A stretch of DNA of 64,000 nt from Numida meleagris (GCF_002078875.1 NC_034409.1:63768655-63832654), one strand, 5' to 3'. Positions 51,001 through 64,000 are shown, numbered from the stretch's first letter. Notes: generated by a model not told the origin, from the sequence alone. Numbers and translations are program-made.

Positions 51001-52969
51001 GACTAGTCTTCTCAGCAGGATAGATGGGATAAATGTATTATGAAAATTCACAGACAAAGCGCAGTCAACGCAGAAGAGAGTGTATGTTAATGCAAGACTA
51101 GTCTTCAGAAGAAGCATTGTTAGCTAGAAGAGAAGTTTTCTGCTAACTAACAAGATAAAAAGTGCCCCTTGAATTTTCCTTTTGTTGTTATGACATCTTA
51201 CAGTGATTTACTGTTAAGGAAACACTCTAAAAATACAATTAAGATAGGGATCTTTTATTTGGAGGAAGGGGAGAAATACGGAGTTCAAGAGGAAGAACTG
51301 AATGAATAACCTTCAGAGAGATCCCGTTCACAGATTTGGCTCTTTGTATTGACACACTAATAGAGAACCTGGTTGCAAACAGGTTCTTATTCAGGCATGG
51401 TAACCTATTTCTATTCACTTCACTCAGGCCTGGGCTATGATTTATGATTAATCATACTGAAAGAAAATAGAACAGATACTTTACAGCTTTACAGTTACAA
51501 AAGCTGCAAAGACTTAAAATCCCTGTTGTAACAAATGAGCATTAATAAATATGCCAGCATTAAAGCCACCACTCACTGCTATTTATAATTAGTGAATTAA
51601 CCAACCCATCTAAAGCACTATGACTATTAATTATCAAAATCAGGATAATTATACAGACCTTACAGAAAGTGTCAGGCAATTGGAAGAGCAGCATCTTGTG
51701 CAAAACAAAAAACAATCAAAACCCATCACACACACAAAACCAAAATATGTTAAAAAACAAAAAATGCAACAACCACCATGGATACAGAAGAAGAAACTAA
51801 AGAGGAAGGTGCCTATGGTTCATGAAGTACTTTAGTACTAGTAAAAGGAGGCAGAAAAATATAACTACAACGTACCATTTAATAAAAAAAATCCCTGCTG
51901 ATGCTAAGTCTAGCTCAAGTATTTAGAGAGGACCAAAGAAGAAACTCTTCCAATGAAAGAGGTCACCACTTTGAAGTGCCACAGTGCTGTGGAGGTTAAT
52001 GTGGCACCTCATCAGCCACATCCAGAAGTCAGCATGTGCCCATGTGACCGGGTAGGAGACTGGGAATATATTTGCCATGCTCAGCACCATTACAAACTTC
52101 TCTGCTCCAGCAATCAAGCAACAGCTATAAAAAAGTTTCACGAGAGAAACCTAACAACTATGACTCCACTTGAGTTTAATATCCAGTGAAACTAAGAACA
52201 GAGGGTCACAATTTGTACTTCCTGTTGAAGGCAAGTGATTTCATCTCAGATGTGAGGAAGGGTTTAGTTGCCTGGAAAGCATCTGCTACCCCTATGTACA
52301 GCAATGAGCTAGCAGAAGATACTATCTTTACTCACAAATTCTATTCCAAGCATGGCTGCTCTCAATATCTCCACTCACAGAGAGAAAAACAATAATTTCT
52401 CTGGCTTTATTTTATTCTTTAAAACTTGGTTTTGGAAATACTGACTGATGAATGAAACTGAACTTGCACAGACGCTACAGCTTTATACTTCTTCACACTG
52501 ACTTTTTTTCATTATTTCCCTCTACTCCTTGTGACAAAAAACTACAAACTAGATCATCAGCTTTCAAAAGAGGGCACTCCAGACATTGATTTGAAAATTG
52601 GTTTGCAGTGTATTATCAGCAAACCACCAATCTGACCTGTAGAAGGAGAACTTCTAAATGATATTAATACTGTTGTCTGAATATTTTCTTGCATTGAAGT
52701 ACTTGTACAAATGTTAAGAAATGATAAGAATTAAAAAAAAATCCAAAATTAAGACATACTGTAAAAATAGCAAAGGTATATGAAAACAAATAAGAAAATG
52801 GCTTTAGGTGTTGTCTGTTGTTTCAGATAAAATTTTAATATTAATCTGGCTAAGAAATGAATGCACTTCCAACATGGGTAAATTACTTCTTACTGCTCCA
52901 AGTTAATCAGATGAAACTGGATTAACTACCTATCACATCTTACTTGCAAACTTAACAGTTTTTCTTTTA

Positions 52970-53036
52970 AAACAACAACAAAAAAACATTTTATATGAAT
53001 AAACAATAATAAATAATAAATAAACAAAAATAAACT
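52970..53036. repeat. AAT/AAC-rich low-complexity stretch
   Basis: Runs of AAC, AAAT and AAAC units with little other sequence. Confidence 0.7.
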
Positions 53037-55890
53037 ATTCCAATTATGCTGATTAACTCATCAATCTTCACAGTTAAGAAAGGCCTTTTGTTTCACCTAG
53101 ATCAAGTAATGTGCAATCAAGGCAGCAAATAAACCTTCACAAAACTGATATGTAAGAGCTCATGGCTTTAGATAAGATAATTTAAAACATTTATCACCAT
53201 CACAAGATTTGGGGTTTAAACAAGAAAAGTTTATATTCAGTTAGGAGAGTTATCATATTCACAGAAGTAATTTAACATGTTCCCCAAGTATTTTATGCTG
53301 CTCATAAAAGTTTTTATCCAAATTGTCTTCCAGTCACTGGACTGGACATTTTCTCCTGTATTTTTCATTATTAGTGGAAAACATCATGAGAAGTGGACTA
53401 GACACACAGTGTCCACAATAGAAAGGTAACAACAAAAATGATGGAGACTTCGAGAATAAGGCAGAAAAGAGAAAAAGCAGAAGAAATCAAAATTAATTTT
53501 TAAAGAGAAATGGAGAACAAGTTACACTAGAAGCTATTTTAAGATCTGACAGGAACCTCACTGACTTTTTATAAACCTGTTCAATTTTCCTATCTGAAAA
53601 AAAAAAAAAAAAGAATCCATACTGCCATCACACTGGAGAGATGAGTGAGCTGACTGGGATGTTCAATTTAATACCATAAAAATACAATAAGACTTTGTTG
53701 TTACTGGAAAATATGCACTGGAAAAAAATGTTTTTAAAGGAAACACCACTTTTTCTTTTTTTCCCCTTCTAATTCAAATACTTTCTAGGCACCATTTGGG
53801 TAATACAGCATCATTTCCCACCCAACATCAGAGAGGAGTAATGTAGAGAAATTAGAAGACTCATGTGGTTTGTTCAGTTATAAAAAACAGTGAAGCCAAG
53901 CACTCAGTCCCTCTATATCACACAGCACTTCTCTGAGGCTTTCCACTCTGAACCAGGAATCTGCAACAACAAACTTCAAGGACAGCTTCTCCTCATCTAG
54001 GGTTAAAAACAGGCATATGACTATGTGTAGTAAGAAGTTTGACCTTGAGGCAGCCTATGCAGCTCTCAGCACTTCCAGACATGCAATACCTCACCTGCAC
54101 CCAAACATCAGCTGGAGGGGCTTATTTGGGTCAATAGAAAACCTTGAACATCCACTTTTGTTTGCACTAATCTGCACATAATCCAAAGAGACCGTACTGT
54201 AATTCGATGAGTAAACAAAAGGCACTATCTTAAAAATCTAAATATGATTGACTGGTCCACACTGGGGAAACAATTAGGCAGCAGACAGCGATGAAATGCA
54301 CAAGAACGTGCTGAACTGAGGTCACAGCTACATTAAGTCACAGCCCACCACTGAATCGACAGCATATGCTCATAACTCAGCCTTGGTACCATGAAACCAA
54401 GTAAGACTGAACAAAAACAGATTCTACAACTTGTGGGAAGAAAAGCAATTTAAACTTGGCATTTTGTGCCTCTGATTTTCCTAATTTCAGTTATTTTTCG
54501 CTCTACAGATACAGCTTTGTCCTCCAGCAATCTGGGCAAAGCTCTTCCCCTCATGCATTTCAGAAATGAAAACATATTCATCTGAATTCTTTTTTCAATT
54601 ACCTGATCAAGTACAGAAAAAAAAAGTTCTTTTTCAAATCAATTAACAGATTATTTGGAAATTCACATTGCCAAACGAAGTCTCTGATTTGAATGCCTAG
54701 AGCTACAGATTTGATTTTTAGAAGTCAAAGTAAGGACTTTTTTGTTTGTTGATTTCCTAAATTTCATTGCCCTTAACATTAATCACTCACTAGGGTTCCA
54801 GTAAACATTCAATGACTAAAGATGACCACACTAGGAACCATTTTAAAAGTCCAATTATAATCAGCACAAAATGGATTTGGCTCCTCTTTCCAATAAATGT
54901 GGAGCTTGAATTTTAACATGCCACAATAAAATGCCGTCCAGAAATTTGTCGTTGCTGGTTACCATGTCAAATTTAACAAGGCATCACAAGAAAACAATCC
55001 CAAAAGACTGCAACCAGTTATTTTATTCCAATTTGCTGATTCATTGAATTGAAAACATTTTTCTGAGGCATTTCCAATGTCAAAATGTTTTTACTGATGT
55101 CAGCTAGGTTCCCAATGGAAACCTCAGTCTGGGAACGGGGCCTAATAACACCCTGCTCCCAGGAAACCTCAGGGGAGCTCTATTTTTCAGAAAGTTTCCA
55201 AAGGTCTTGAAGGAAGCCAACTTTCAAAAATCTTCCAGAAGATGAAATTACTGTTCTCCACTTAGATCTTACATTAGAAACAAACATGTGTGCAATAAGA
55301 ATGTGTGGTAAGGTGGAGAACAGAAAGGGATGGGGCTAAAAAAGCTGTATGTGTTAATGCTTTTTGATTTTTTCCTGCCTAGAGACAAAGGGATAGGTTG
55401 GGGGAATCACAGTGCACCACTGATTTCCATGCACTTCTAGAACTGTTCTAGAACTGACTCCAGTGATGCTATGTGACACAAGAAATACTCATGTGACTTC
55501 TTTTTTTCACATACATGGTTACCCTCCCACAGAGCCAAGAAAGAGTTAAATAATCTGACTTTCAAGATGAGTCACTATTTTATGGGGCTCTGTAATATTA
55601 ACAGTCATTAGAGACACCACAGGTTGGCTGGACTTCTTTTTCCCTCCTCAATCCCAGAGAAGCACATTTTGACTTGGTCCTTCTAATACACATTACCAAA
55701 TGGAACTGTCAGACTTCACAAACTGCTTAACTTTCATAGAAATGATACCACTGCAAAATGAGTTACATTTTCAATGGAAATAGCAAGGATTACCCATTAA
55801 TATAGTCCTTAAAACAATGAATGCTATCTTGAGCACGATTTCCTGTAAGACCCCTTTCCTCCTGGTTACACTCATGGGCAAATATACTTT

Positions 55891-55924
55891 CGTATATGTG
55901 TGTGTGTGTGTGTCTATGTATATA
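55891..55924. repeat. (TG)n microsatellite
   Basis: TG repeated about nine times (55897-55913), ending at the 3' edge of the CR1 that follows. The corresponding site at 45.5 kb has a shorter, interrupted version. Confidence 0.88.
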
Positions 55925-55925
55925 C

Positions 55926-56212
55926 AATCATAGAATCATAGAATAGCTTGGGTTGGAAGGGACCTTAAGGATTATCAAGTTTCAACTCCTATGCCATAGG
56001 CAGAGTTGCCAGCCCCTAGATCAAGTACTAGATCAGACTGCCCAGGGCCCCATCCAACCTGGCCTTGAACACCTCCAGGGACGGGGCATCCACTACCTCT
56101 CTGGGCAACCTGTTCCAGCACCTCACCAGTGCCTCAGTAAAGAACATCTGACATCTAATCTAAATCTCCCTTCCTTTAGTTTAAAACCGTTCCCCCTCAG
56201 TCCTATTCATGT
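55926..56212 (-). mobile_element. CR1 LINE 3' tail, minus orientation
   Basis: It begins with two inverted copies of the CR1 octamer (TCATAGAATCATAGAAT), then the inverted 3' UTR (GCTTGGGTTGGAAGGGACC) and the last reverse transcriptase codons. It is truncated at about 56212, roughly 570 bases shorter than the related copy at 45.5 kb. Confidence 0.93.
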
Positions 56213-57092
56213 TCATATACGTTGAGCTCTCTCTCACACTGCAGGCAACTAAGAAATCCTGTTCATTAAAAAACTTCAGTAGCTCCTCACCAATGATTTA
56301 ATTTTGTTTACAGAGTTGTGTTGCCTATACTGCTATATATTTTCTATTTCTTGAGAACGAGAAGGATAATTTTTCCTTTTCCAGAAGGCTCATTTGATAA
56401 ACTTTAAACTTGTACCCAGTTTCAAAGGAAAAATATTTGTCCTACACAAAGACTCCATTCAGAGTCCCTGTTTTTACTGCAGTAAGAAAAATAGCTGTGT
56501 CCTGGATAATTTGTTCATGTATGCCAATAAAAGCACATTGGATTAGAGCCAGCACTTCTGGCAAACACCCAAAGACTTCTGAAAACCTATGAAAAGCTGA
56601 ACTCTTGTTTTCTTACTTTTTATCCTTTTCTGTACACTATTCCCAGTACTTATTACTTGTTTACATTAAATATGTCTTTATACTACTTTGAGAATAAATT
56701 AAAGGAGGAAAATAAGTCTAGAGAATAAAAGAAATGCTTTTAAAGCTCTTACATGAAAAAAAGCTTTCAGAGATATCTTTATAGGTTTCAAGTCTTAAGT
56801 ATATGTTCTCTTGAATTCCACTCTATGTAAAAAAAGATAAAAGATACTAAAGTACATATATTCATATTTTAGAGGTAGAAATAATTAACAAACATATTGA
56901 AAAAGATAATTAGGAACCTACACCTCCACGTAGGACTCCAATCCAAATGCTTGTTGTCCAACCTAGGGCAGAGTCTTTACAGACCCAGAGTGCACAGGAA
57001 CCTGAAGGAAGTTCTTGGAAACTGCTCAGATCACAGAGGATTTTATTGTGCCCAAGTACCTTCCCCAAATCCAATGTTTTTTCTAAATAGTT

Positions 57093-57220
57093 TCACAGAA
57101 TCATAGAAAATTGGGCTGAAAAGGAAAGAAGTAATCTCCCATCCTAAGGGCAAGAAGAACTGTGCCAAGGCACTTCCCAAAAGATGCTTGCCCAACCTCT
57201 CCCTTGGGAACACTACCGAG
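57093..57220 (-). mobile_element. Degraded CR1-like tail, minus orientation
   Basis: The left edge reads CACAGAATCATAGAA, the inverted CR1 octamer, followed by GGGCTGAAAAGGAAAG, which resembles the CR1 3' UTR. Beyond about 57130 the similarity becomes weak; it could be an old CR1 subfamily. Confidence 0.45.
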
Positions 57221-58821
57221 AGAGGCTAAAAGCCAAGCCTGGGGGATCCTACAGGCTCATGATCCTTACTTTTGAAAATGTTCTTATCAATAAATACTCT
57301 AAATTCTTGCTGCGGTTTGAATGCACTTGATACTGCTTCTATCCACAGTATGTCCACTGGCTAATTAATTGTAAAAAATAAAAGGTAATAACAATGTGCA
57401 CCTAATCAGTGCTAAAATGGGATTATAAAAAAATATCCTCTTCCTCAGTCTTCCTCGATAAAGAAGAGTTGGGTCACTGTAACCTCCTCTATCATTTATA
57501 ACTTATCATGCATATCAGCACTGTAACAGGCCTGCAAGGATGATGGCTCATGCACACCATCTCACTTGTTTTTCCGACTAAGCCATCCAAAGTAAGCAGA
57601 CGTCAACTTCTATTTTCCCAAAGGAGCCCACAAGGCAAGTTTTTAGGGGGAAGAAGAAGTTTTACTGTTACTTCATCTATATATTATCTTTCATTATCTC
57701 AGTGTTTTTCTTAAATATATCCCCTTGCTCCTTCAACTTTGCATAACCTCTTCTCTTTCCTCATATTGTTTAATTCAGCCTTATGCTTTGCTCCTCCTTT
57801 TCCTTTTGTCATGCACATCTACAGCAGTATTTCAAGAAAAAAGAAGACAAGTACAGCCCTCACAGGTCCCTCATGATATCCAAGACCTTTGAGCAAGTTA
57901 CTCAGCTTGTCATCAGCATCATGACTGTCCTCATCTGCCTGATTGGGTTGGAAGACCACTAAGATAAATAACACTGACAGCTATAAATACCATATTTCCC
58001 AACAGAGGTTGCAAGAGCATTAGAGAGGTGGGGTTTTTTTGTAAATAGATTCTGTAATTTATATTTCCCAGCTATTGCTTTAAGCATTTTAAACATTTTC
58101 TTCTTGAACCAAACAGCTAGCTTTGAAAAGACTCCCTACCTCAAACCGGTATTTTGCAAAACTCCTGGAGAAAAGGGGCCCATTCTCCCGTTTCTCACCC
58201 ACTATCTTGCCCTCTAAAGAACAGACCTAAATGACTTTATAAACTCTTTTGCTCCCTCCAGATTTACCTTTACTGCAACATGTGCTATCTGTACTTCATA
58301 TCCACATTACTTTACTGGTGTGCTCACCACATTTTATTGCAAAGAGAGACCATGAAATTATAGAAAGTCTCCATGATGTGCTGCCCGTGCACAGTAAGTT
58401 CGATACCCATAGCCAAAGGCATTGGCACAATTAATTTCTAGCCAAGCTAACTACCTTTGTGCCCTTTATGGAAGGGAAAACAGCATGGCTGGAGTCCAGA
58501 ACACTGAAGGTGACATTTCAGCAAAGTACACATCCAAAAAATATGCTCTCTTTGCTATTATTCAGATTTGTGACTCAGTTCTTCCAAGCAGAATTGAATC
58601 GCAGGCAGTACCAGCCTCTCGGGTGATGTTAATGAGAGATATATCCACTCATTTTTTCTAAAAGCGGTGTAAGAAATAAAACCAGGGTCAGCTGGGTGCT
58701 CTCATCAGCCTAGGGACATCAAAGATTACAAGGATTACAACCTGTTTCCTGCTACCAGACTGCTCACTTGAGCATGGGTCCTGGCTGCTCTCCAATCCCA
58801 CTGCTGGAGCAGTACCTCTTG

Positions 58822-59060
58822 AAAATCATAGAATCATAGAATCACCAATAGTTGGAAAAGACCTACAAGATCATCCAATCCAACCATCCACCTATCACCA
58901 ATAGCTCTCACCAAACCATGTCCCTCAACACAACGTCTAAACATTCCTTGAACCTCCCCCATCAGAGACTCCACCACCGCCCTGGGCAGCCCATTCTAGC
59001 ACCTGACCACTTTTTCAGAAAAGCAGTATTTCCTAACGTCCAGCCTGAAAATATTGTGCT
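58822..59060 (-). mobile_element. CR1 LINE 3' tail, minus orientation (second subfamily)
   Basis: It starts with inverted octamers (TCATAGAATCATAGAATCAC), then GTTGGAAAAGACCTACAAGA, the other CR1 3' end type in this window, and the inverted end of the reverse transcriptase frame to about 59060. Confidence 0.9.
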
Positions 59061-61677
59061 CAAAGGAAAAAAGAGAGCAGATGAGATACAGGTGAATCCA
59101 GTGAGGACACAACCACCCTTCCCTTCTGCTCCTTAAGGACCTACACTCAGCGGGTCCTCTTCTACCCTACAAGAACTGCAGTACAGAACACAAACTGAAT
59201 CACATGTGGTTGTGCAAGGCCCTTGTGAGGCCTCATAGTTTGGATTCTCATACTTGGCTAAAGAAAAGGCACACAGGGTTTTAGTTGACAGCCTTGAGAC
59301 ATGCTAAAACCAATACTCATTTGGAGAAAAAATGACTACTTGTTCTTTAGGGATGAGGAAATAATGCACACTCTTTAGGCTTAAATAATGGTATTCATGG
59401 CAAATAATCTTGAAACTCCTTATCACTTCTGAAAGACCGTGCCTTGTTGTCCCTATCTTCCTAGCAACGAACAAAACAGCTAAGTTTAGAAGAATTCCCA
59501 GAATATTTGCATGCCTCTGCAAAGAATTTAATAGACAGTCAGAGACTGTAGGGAGGGAGAGTGTCCATTAGCATGTAATAGAAATCCCACTAAGCATCCT
59601 AACATCTCCTGCTGCCCAGGTGAGCATTAGAAGCTCCAGTGCAGATCACAGCTGGGCTTTGGCCTCGCTTCTCAGCCTGCACAGAACCTTCCCTTCTTTG
59701 TCACCAACTGTTTCATGGCAGCTAGAAGCAGAAGCATCAGCTTGACAGCCACCACACTCTTCCTCAAGCTTGGTGCAATCTTGAAGCTCAAGCAACACCA
59801 AACACCCACTTTGCTTGTAATCATTAGCAGAAGCAGCAATGTGGCTGCAACATCTGTGACCAGAGGGCTCTGGCCCACCACCAGGTCAGGATGAAGTGCC
59901 CCGGTAGCACACATCCAGCAGCAGCAATGGCTGTCCTTTGCTGATATTCATGGCACTGCCTGTTCTCAGCAATGAAGTCAAAAGCACCAAATTGCAGCAG
60001 ATTGCACTTTCTTCAAGTGGTTAACCAGCAAGCCTGTAAATCACGCTCTATATGTGATAGGAAGGATGCTCTAATGCAGCCTTTTTGAGAGGAGATGAGA
60101 CGCTTTTGGACTTGTTCCTGAAATGGAAGAGTGGGCAATGTGATGTCATGTACTTTTCACTTCCTTAATGTTAGGCTGTACTTACCAGTGTTCCTCTCTG
60201 TGTCATGCTTTAGTGCACCCCGAAGGAGGATAATACACACGATGCACAAAGCAATACACAAGCTAATGTCAAACTGACTGCAAATGCTTTTCCAGAGATG
60301 ATTTCCAAAACCGTCCAAGCTGAGGCAAGGAACGGAAGAAATCCCTCACTCATGAGTCAGGCTGTTGGCCTGAGCACAAGGTGCTTCATTAGTCAGAAAC
60401 ATCTTTTGGACACCCCCAGCCCAGGAGCAGAGGGCGACAAGGAGAGGAGGAAGCAACCACAGCTCCAGATTTGTGCACTTTCACTCCTCCGTGAAAGAGA
60501 TTGCACAGAACTTGAGGAATTTGGGTCTTATTTCAAACCACAGGGAAACCGTACTCAGCAGGATGAGTTTTTGAGTATTTTTTGAATTATCTAGAGAAAA
60601 ATGCATCTCTAGACTATAATATATTTTGCCTACTGTCCACATCTCACAAAATTAAATTCAGCTGTGTACCTCTCTCCAAGCCTACAAAGTGCAGGCAAAA
60701 AACCTCACTCTCAACATTTTTTTAATTTATTATTATTGTATTTTTTAAGATCCTTGGTTTATTGCATGCAGAAAACAAACACTGGAAAGGTGATTGCTAA
60801 TACAGGAAATACTTGAAGCTACAGCTCAATACTTAAAATCAAATTTTATAAAAAGCAGGAAAAGGAAGCCCATAAGGTTATCAAAATTCTTGAAAATCCT
60901 GTTAGAGGACAGGAAGGACATTTCAGAACTATTTATTAGTGGGATCCAACACATTACTGAGACGGATCCTGCCTAGAGACTGGAATCATTTTCAGTCAAC
61001 TACAAAATATGCAAACTGCTAGCATAAATTAGAAGGGAAAGAAAATATCAAAAGGAGAGCATCAAGAGATGCAAACCAGTCTCTCTCCAAATGAAAACTA
61101 TCATTTCCCTTTTTCAGAACTGCCATTTCCAGAGAGTGGAAAGAGGGTGAAGGAAGCACAGATCAATCAATTGCCCAGATTCCATCAGTCCTTTTTTTAT
61201 TACTGATTTTGAAAAATATTAACATTTCAGGAGAATCAGGGGATTTGCATATGGCAGGATGATTCTCAGAAGAAAAACATGGTGTGAGTAATATTTGTGC
61301 ACACGCTGGTGCAGTCAGCTGGACGTTTCTCTCATCTTTAACACTCAGTTCCAAATGCCTCAGTAAATAATTTATTTCAACACAATATGCTTGCTCCCAG
61401 GTTTAAATCCCACACTGGATAATTTGAGCACTACTGTACACAGAACATTCTGCTCAGAACTCCCCAAAATGCCCAGTTCCAAAACCTAAACCAGAAGAGA
61501 CTGGGACTCTTTGAATACTCCAAACTCACAATGAAGTTCTAGAAAGGAAATTTACTCTTTCCAGAGATTTGCAATCCCCCTCTTCCTTCTCTGCTCTTAA
61601 AAATATGCACCTTCCCCTGGCTCCTCCTCAACAGCTTTTCTTTTGACATAAAGGAAAAATATCTCAAGTGCCAATGT

Positions 61678-61940
61678 TCATAGAATCATAGAATCATAGA
61701 ATCAGCTAGGTTGGAAAAGACCTACAAGATCATCCAGTCCAATCATCCACCTACCACCAATAACCCCACTAAACCATGTCTCTCAACGCCATATCTAAAT
61801 GTTTCTTGAACACCTCCAGGGACGGTGACTCAACCACCTCCCTGGGCAGCCCATTCCAGCGCATGACCACTCTTTCAGAAAAGTAGTGTTTTCTAATGTC
61901 CAGCCTAAATCTCCCCTGGTGCAACTTGAGGCCATAAATG
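61678..61940 (-). mobile_element. CR1 LINE 3' tail, minus orientation (second subfamily)
   Basis: Three inverted octamers at 61679-61702, then GGTTGGAAAAGACCTACAAG and the reverse transcriptase end (about 61800-61920). It is closely similar to the copy at 58.8 kb and similarly truncated. Confidence 0.92.
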
Positions 61941-62507
61941 TTAGACTGTTTGAGAATGGAACTTCACAATTTTGACAAATTTTAAGAAAAAAAAAAGAAG
62001 GGGAGACAGTGAACTTGAGAGCCTGTTCCTATTTGAAGTTGCTAGTCCAAGCTGGAACAGAAGTTCACCTATACTGCAGTTACATCAGCATTTCTTTAAA
62101 GATATTTTATCTGTGTATGGTGGTTACCATGCTATATACATTTTTTAAAAAAGTATAGGTAGCATTTAATTTTTATTTGTTTTGACTACCACATATAAGC
62201 AGACTCCAGGAAGTGAATTAGTTAGATGTTAACTGTTACAAGGTTGCAACTAGAAACAGCCCAGGTTCAGCGAGGGTTCCATGGAGGTATAGTTTAATTA
62301 TTTACAGTTTATTTCACGACAGACTAGATTCCAAGGTTATTTGTCACCAAGAATGAATATAAGTCACTGGTTTCTATTTTTGTAGTGCAGCCATTAGCAC
62401 TTAGCAAGAGCAGCAAGGTGAGTAGGAGGAGGTACTCACCCTTAAACAGCACAAAGAGATGGACTTTATGAGCTAGAAAAATACTAGAGGGGAAATATAT
62501 ACATTTA

Positions 62508-62592
62508 GAATCACAGAATGGCTTGGGCTGGAAGTGATCTCAGTGATCATCAAGTTCCAATCCCCTACCACAAGGCAGGGTTGCCAGTCAGT
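62508..62592 (-). mobile_element. CR1 LINE 3' tip, minus orientation
   Basis: About 85 bases: inverted octamer remnant AGAATCACAGAATGG, then GCTTGGGCTGGAAGTGATCT and the block ending CAGGGTTGCCAGT. It belongs to the same type as the 45.5 and 55.9 kb copies. Confidence 0.88.
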
Positions 62593-64000
62593 TTAAAAAG
62601 GAGGTACCTTCCAAACGAGGATTGATAGGTTGTCTCTTCTTCACTGAACCTTCAAACAGCAGAGGTTACTGGGAACACACCAGCAGCTCCTCGAGCCCAT
62701 CCCACCAGCAGGAGCTGATACTCAAGACCAGAGGGGGCAGCTACAGCCACTCTGTTAACTCTGTACTCACAGGAGATGCCACACACCAGTCCTTGAGTGA
62801 CACTGGTTGTGAACCCACGTGGTCAAGTCCAGCTGGAGGGTTTTCCACCACAGGATCCTCTCCCAAAGCACCAGTGCAGTAAGCACACACCTCTTGAGCT
62901 AAGTCCAAAGGTTTCAGAAACAATACACCTGGGAGCAGGGACAGAAATATTAGCTGGCACTGGCTTATGAAATAACAAAATGACACACATGGCTGGCAGG
63001 GACCTTGGCAGCTGGTTCTGCCAAAGCAGACCACAGCTGGAGGGTGTACCCAATAGCGCAGAACGACCTACTTGCCACCATCCCCAGAGACAAGGGAACC
63101 TGAAACTAATGGCTGTGCTGTACGGTTTGGGCTAGATGTCATCTCAAGTGCATCTGGATTTGTGTATTTATTGCAGGAACCTCCATAGACCTAAAGGTAT
63201 TTTCCACTCCATACAGGAAGAAACTATTTCTTCCCACTCTCCAGTGCCCAACAAAAAAAGAAGAGGAAAAGAATAATGAAAATTAAGGTAGAGTTCAGGG
63301 CAATATTTAGGCTCCCTATGGCACGGCTTGTGTGGACAGCATGCAGCAAAGGAGCCAGCACCCTCACAAACCCCCAGGGGCACGGTTTGGATAGCTTGCA
63401 ATGAGGATCCAGGAAAAACTCCAAGTGGCTCATAACTTGGATGAGGTTTCAATTTGGGAATATATAACTTAATAATACACGTATTAAAAATGCAAATGAA
63501 AAGAGAACAATCTTCAGCATCCATCTTCCAAAAACAAAGGTAGTTTCGGATCAAATATTAGGTAATTAAAGTGCATATCAAAGATATAAAACATGCATTA
63601 GCCCCATGTTGATTTCACTTTCAGTCTGGTATCTGTGCCATTTTAGATTGAACTTATTGTTCAAATTCCAGAAGTATATGATTCTTCTTCTACTTCAAGG
63701 AAAAAAATAAAAGGAAAAAAAAAAGCAAAAAATATGTACTAGCATCTGATTCACACTGGACTACAAATACATATTTATGAGGGTACATATCATTATAGAT
63801 AACAATGATGTGCTTATGCCATGTGACGATAGTAACAAAACAAATTATTGGTTTCATGAAGAATGAAAGTTCAATGATTCAAAAGTGTAACAATTGCAAA
63901 ATGAATAAAATACAGATGTATCACTATGATAAAGATTACTGTAGAAAGTTTTATTCTAGTGAATAAGTGGGATCACTATGTTGCTATTGAGCTGTTTTTA

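Larger units (their letters stand above)
44749..64000 (-). other. EPS8: Sequence upstream of EPS8 coding exon 1 (intron, incomplete)
   Basis: At least 19.25 kb, bounded on the gene side by the acceptor of coding exon 1. It holds six CR1 tails, all minus-oriented (45546, 55926, 57093, 58822, 61678 and 62508), and simple repeats. I found no CpG-rich promoter, no convincing non-coding first exon and no other gene. The patches 59640-59960 and 62640-63060 are less AT-rich but unidentified. Confidence 0.65.

Noticed and set aside
59672..59914. 80-codon minus frame in a less AT-rich patch, considered as a processed pseudogene
   Set aside because: The leucine-rich peptide matches no family I know and there is no poly(A) tail or target duplication.
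63168..63554. 128-codon minus-strand frame
   Set aside because: No similarity to a known protein that I can recognise, hydrophobic and Cys-rich in a way typical of translated non-coding sequence.
1..64000. CRISPR arrays, operons, phage genes or other prokaryotic systems
   Set aside because: Spliced vertebrate gene structure and avian repeats account for the window; the short tandem repeats do not have spacer structure.

Overview
The window is vertebrate nuclear DNA, AT-rich and gene-poor, almost certainly from a galliform bird and most likely chicken. The evidence is the abundance of CR1 LINEs, an internally deleted element I recognise as the mariner-type transposon Galluhop, and a solo LTR resembling avian ERVL-type LTRs. 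No prokaryotic, viral or CRISPR features are present.

One host gene dominates the window: EPS8 (epidermal growth factor receptor pathway substrate 8), on the minus strand and incomplete at its 3' end. I could place 16 coding exons between 44733 (start codon) and 8764. All introns are GT-AG and every exon phase joins without a break. Together they give 1824 coding bases (608 codons), running from the N-terminus through the PTB domain (coding exons 3-6), a proline-rich segment (exon 7), a lysine-rich segment (exon 9), the conserved central region (exons 10-13) and a complete SH3 domain (exons 15-16). Human EPS8 is 822 residues, so the remaining C-terminal region (proline-rich linker and the actin-binding, SAM-like effector domain) should lie beyond the left edge. 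Only 15 bases of 5' UTR are attached to the first coding exon, so the promoter and upstream non-coding exon(s) were not located.

Layout by + coordinate: 1-8763 is an incomplete intron carrying a 2.8-kb 5'-truncated CR1 with a frameshifted endonuclease/reverse transcriptase reading frame. 8764-13426 holds the SH3 exons and coding exon 14. 13427-20669 holds an inverted CR1 3' end, the Galluhop remnant and a 21-bp tandem repeat with a perfect CRE palindrome. 20521-32175 is the exon-dense middle of the gene. 34138-43617 is a 9.5-kb intron with a solo LTR and two CR1 tails. 43618-44748 holds the first two coding exons. 44749-64000 is at least 19 kb of upstream intron, rich in minus-oriented CR1 tails and without recognisable exons.

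I did not find a novel biological system. The most interesting unexplained signals are two differently truncated CR1 copies (45.5 kb and 55.9 kb) that share about 45 bp of non-CR1 sequence beyond their 3' ends, and the CRE-containing tandem repeat. Family assignments and comparisons with human EPS8 are from memory and were not checked against a database.
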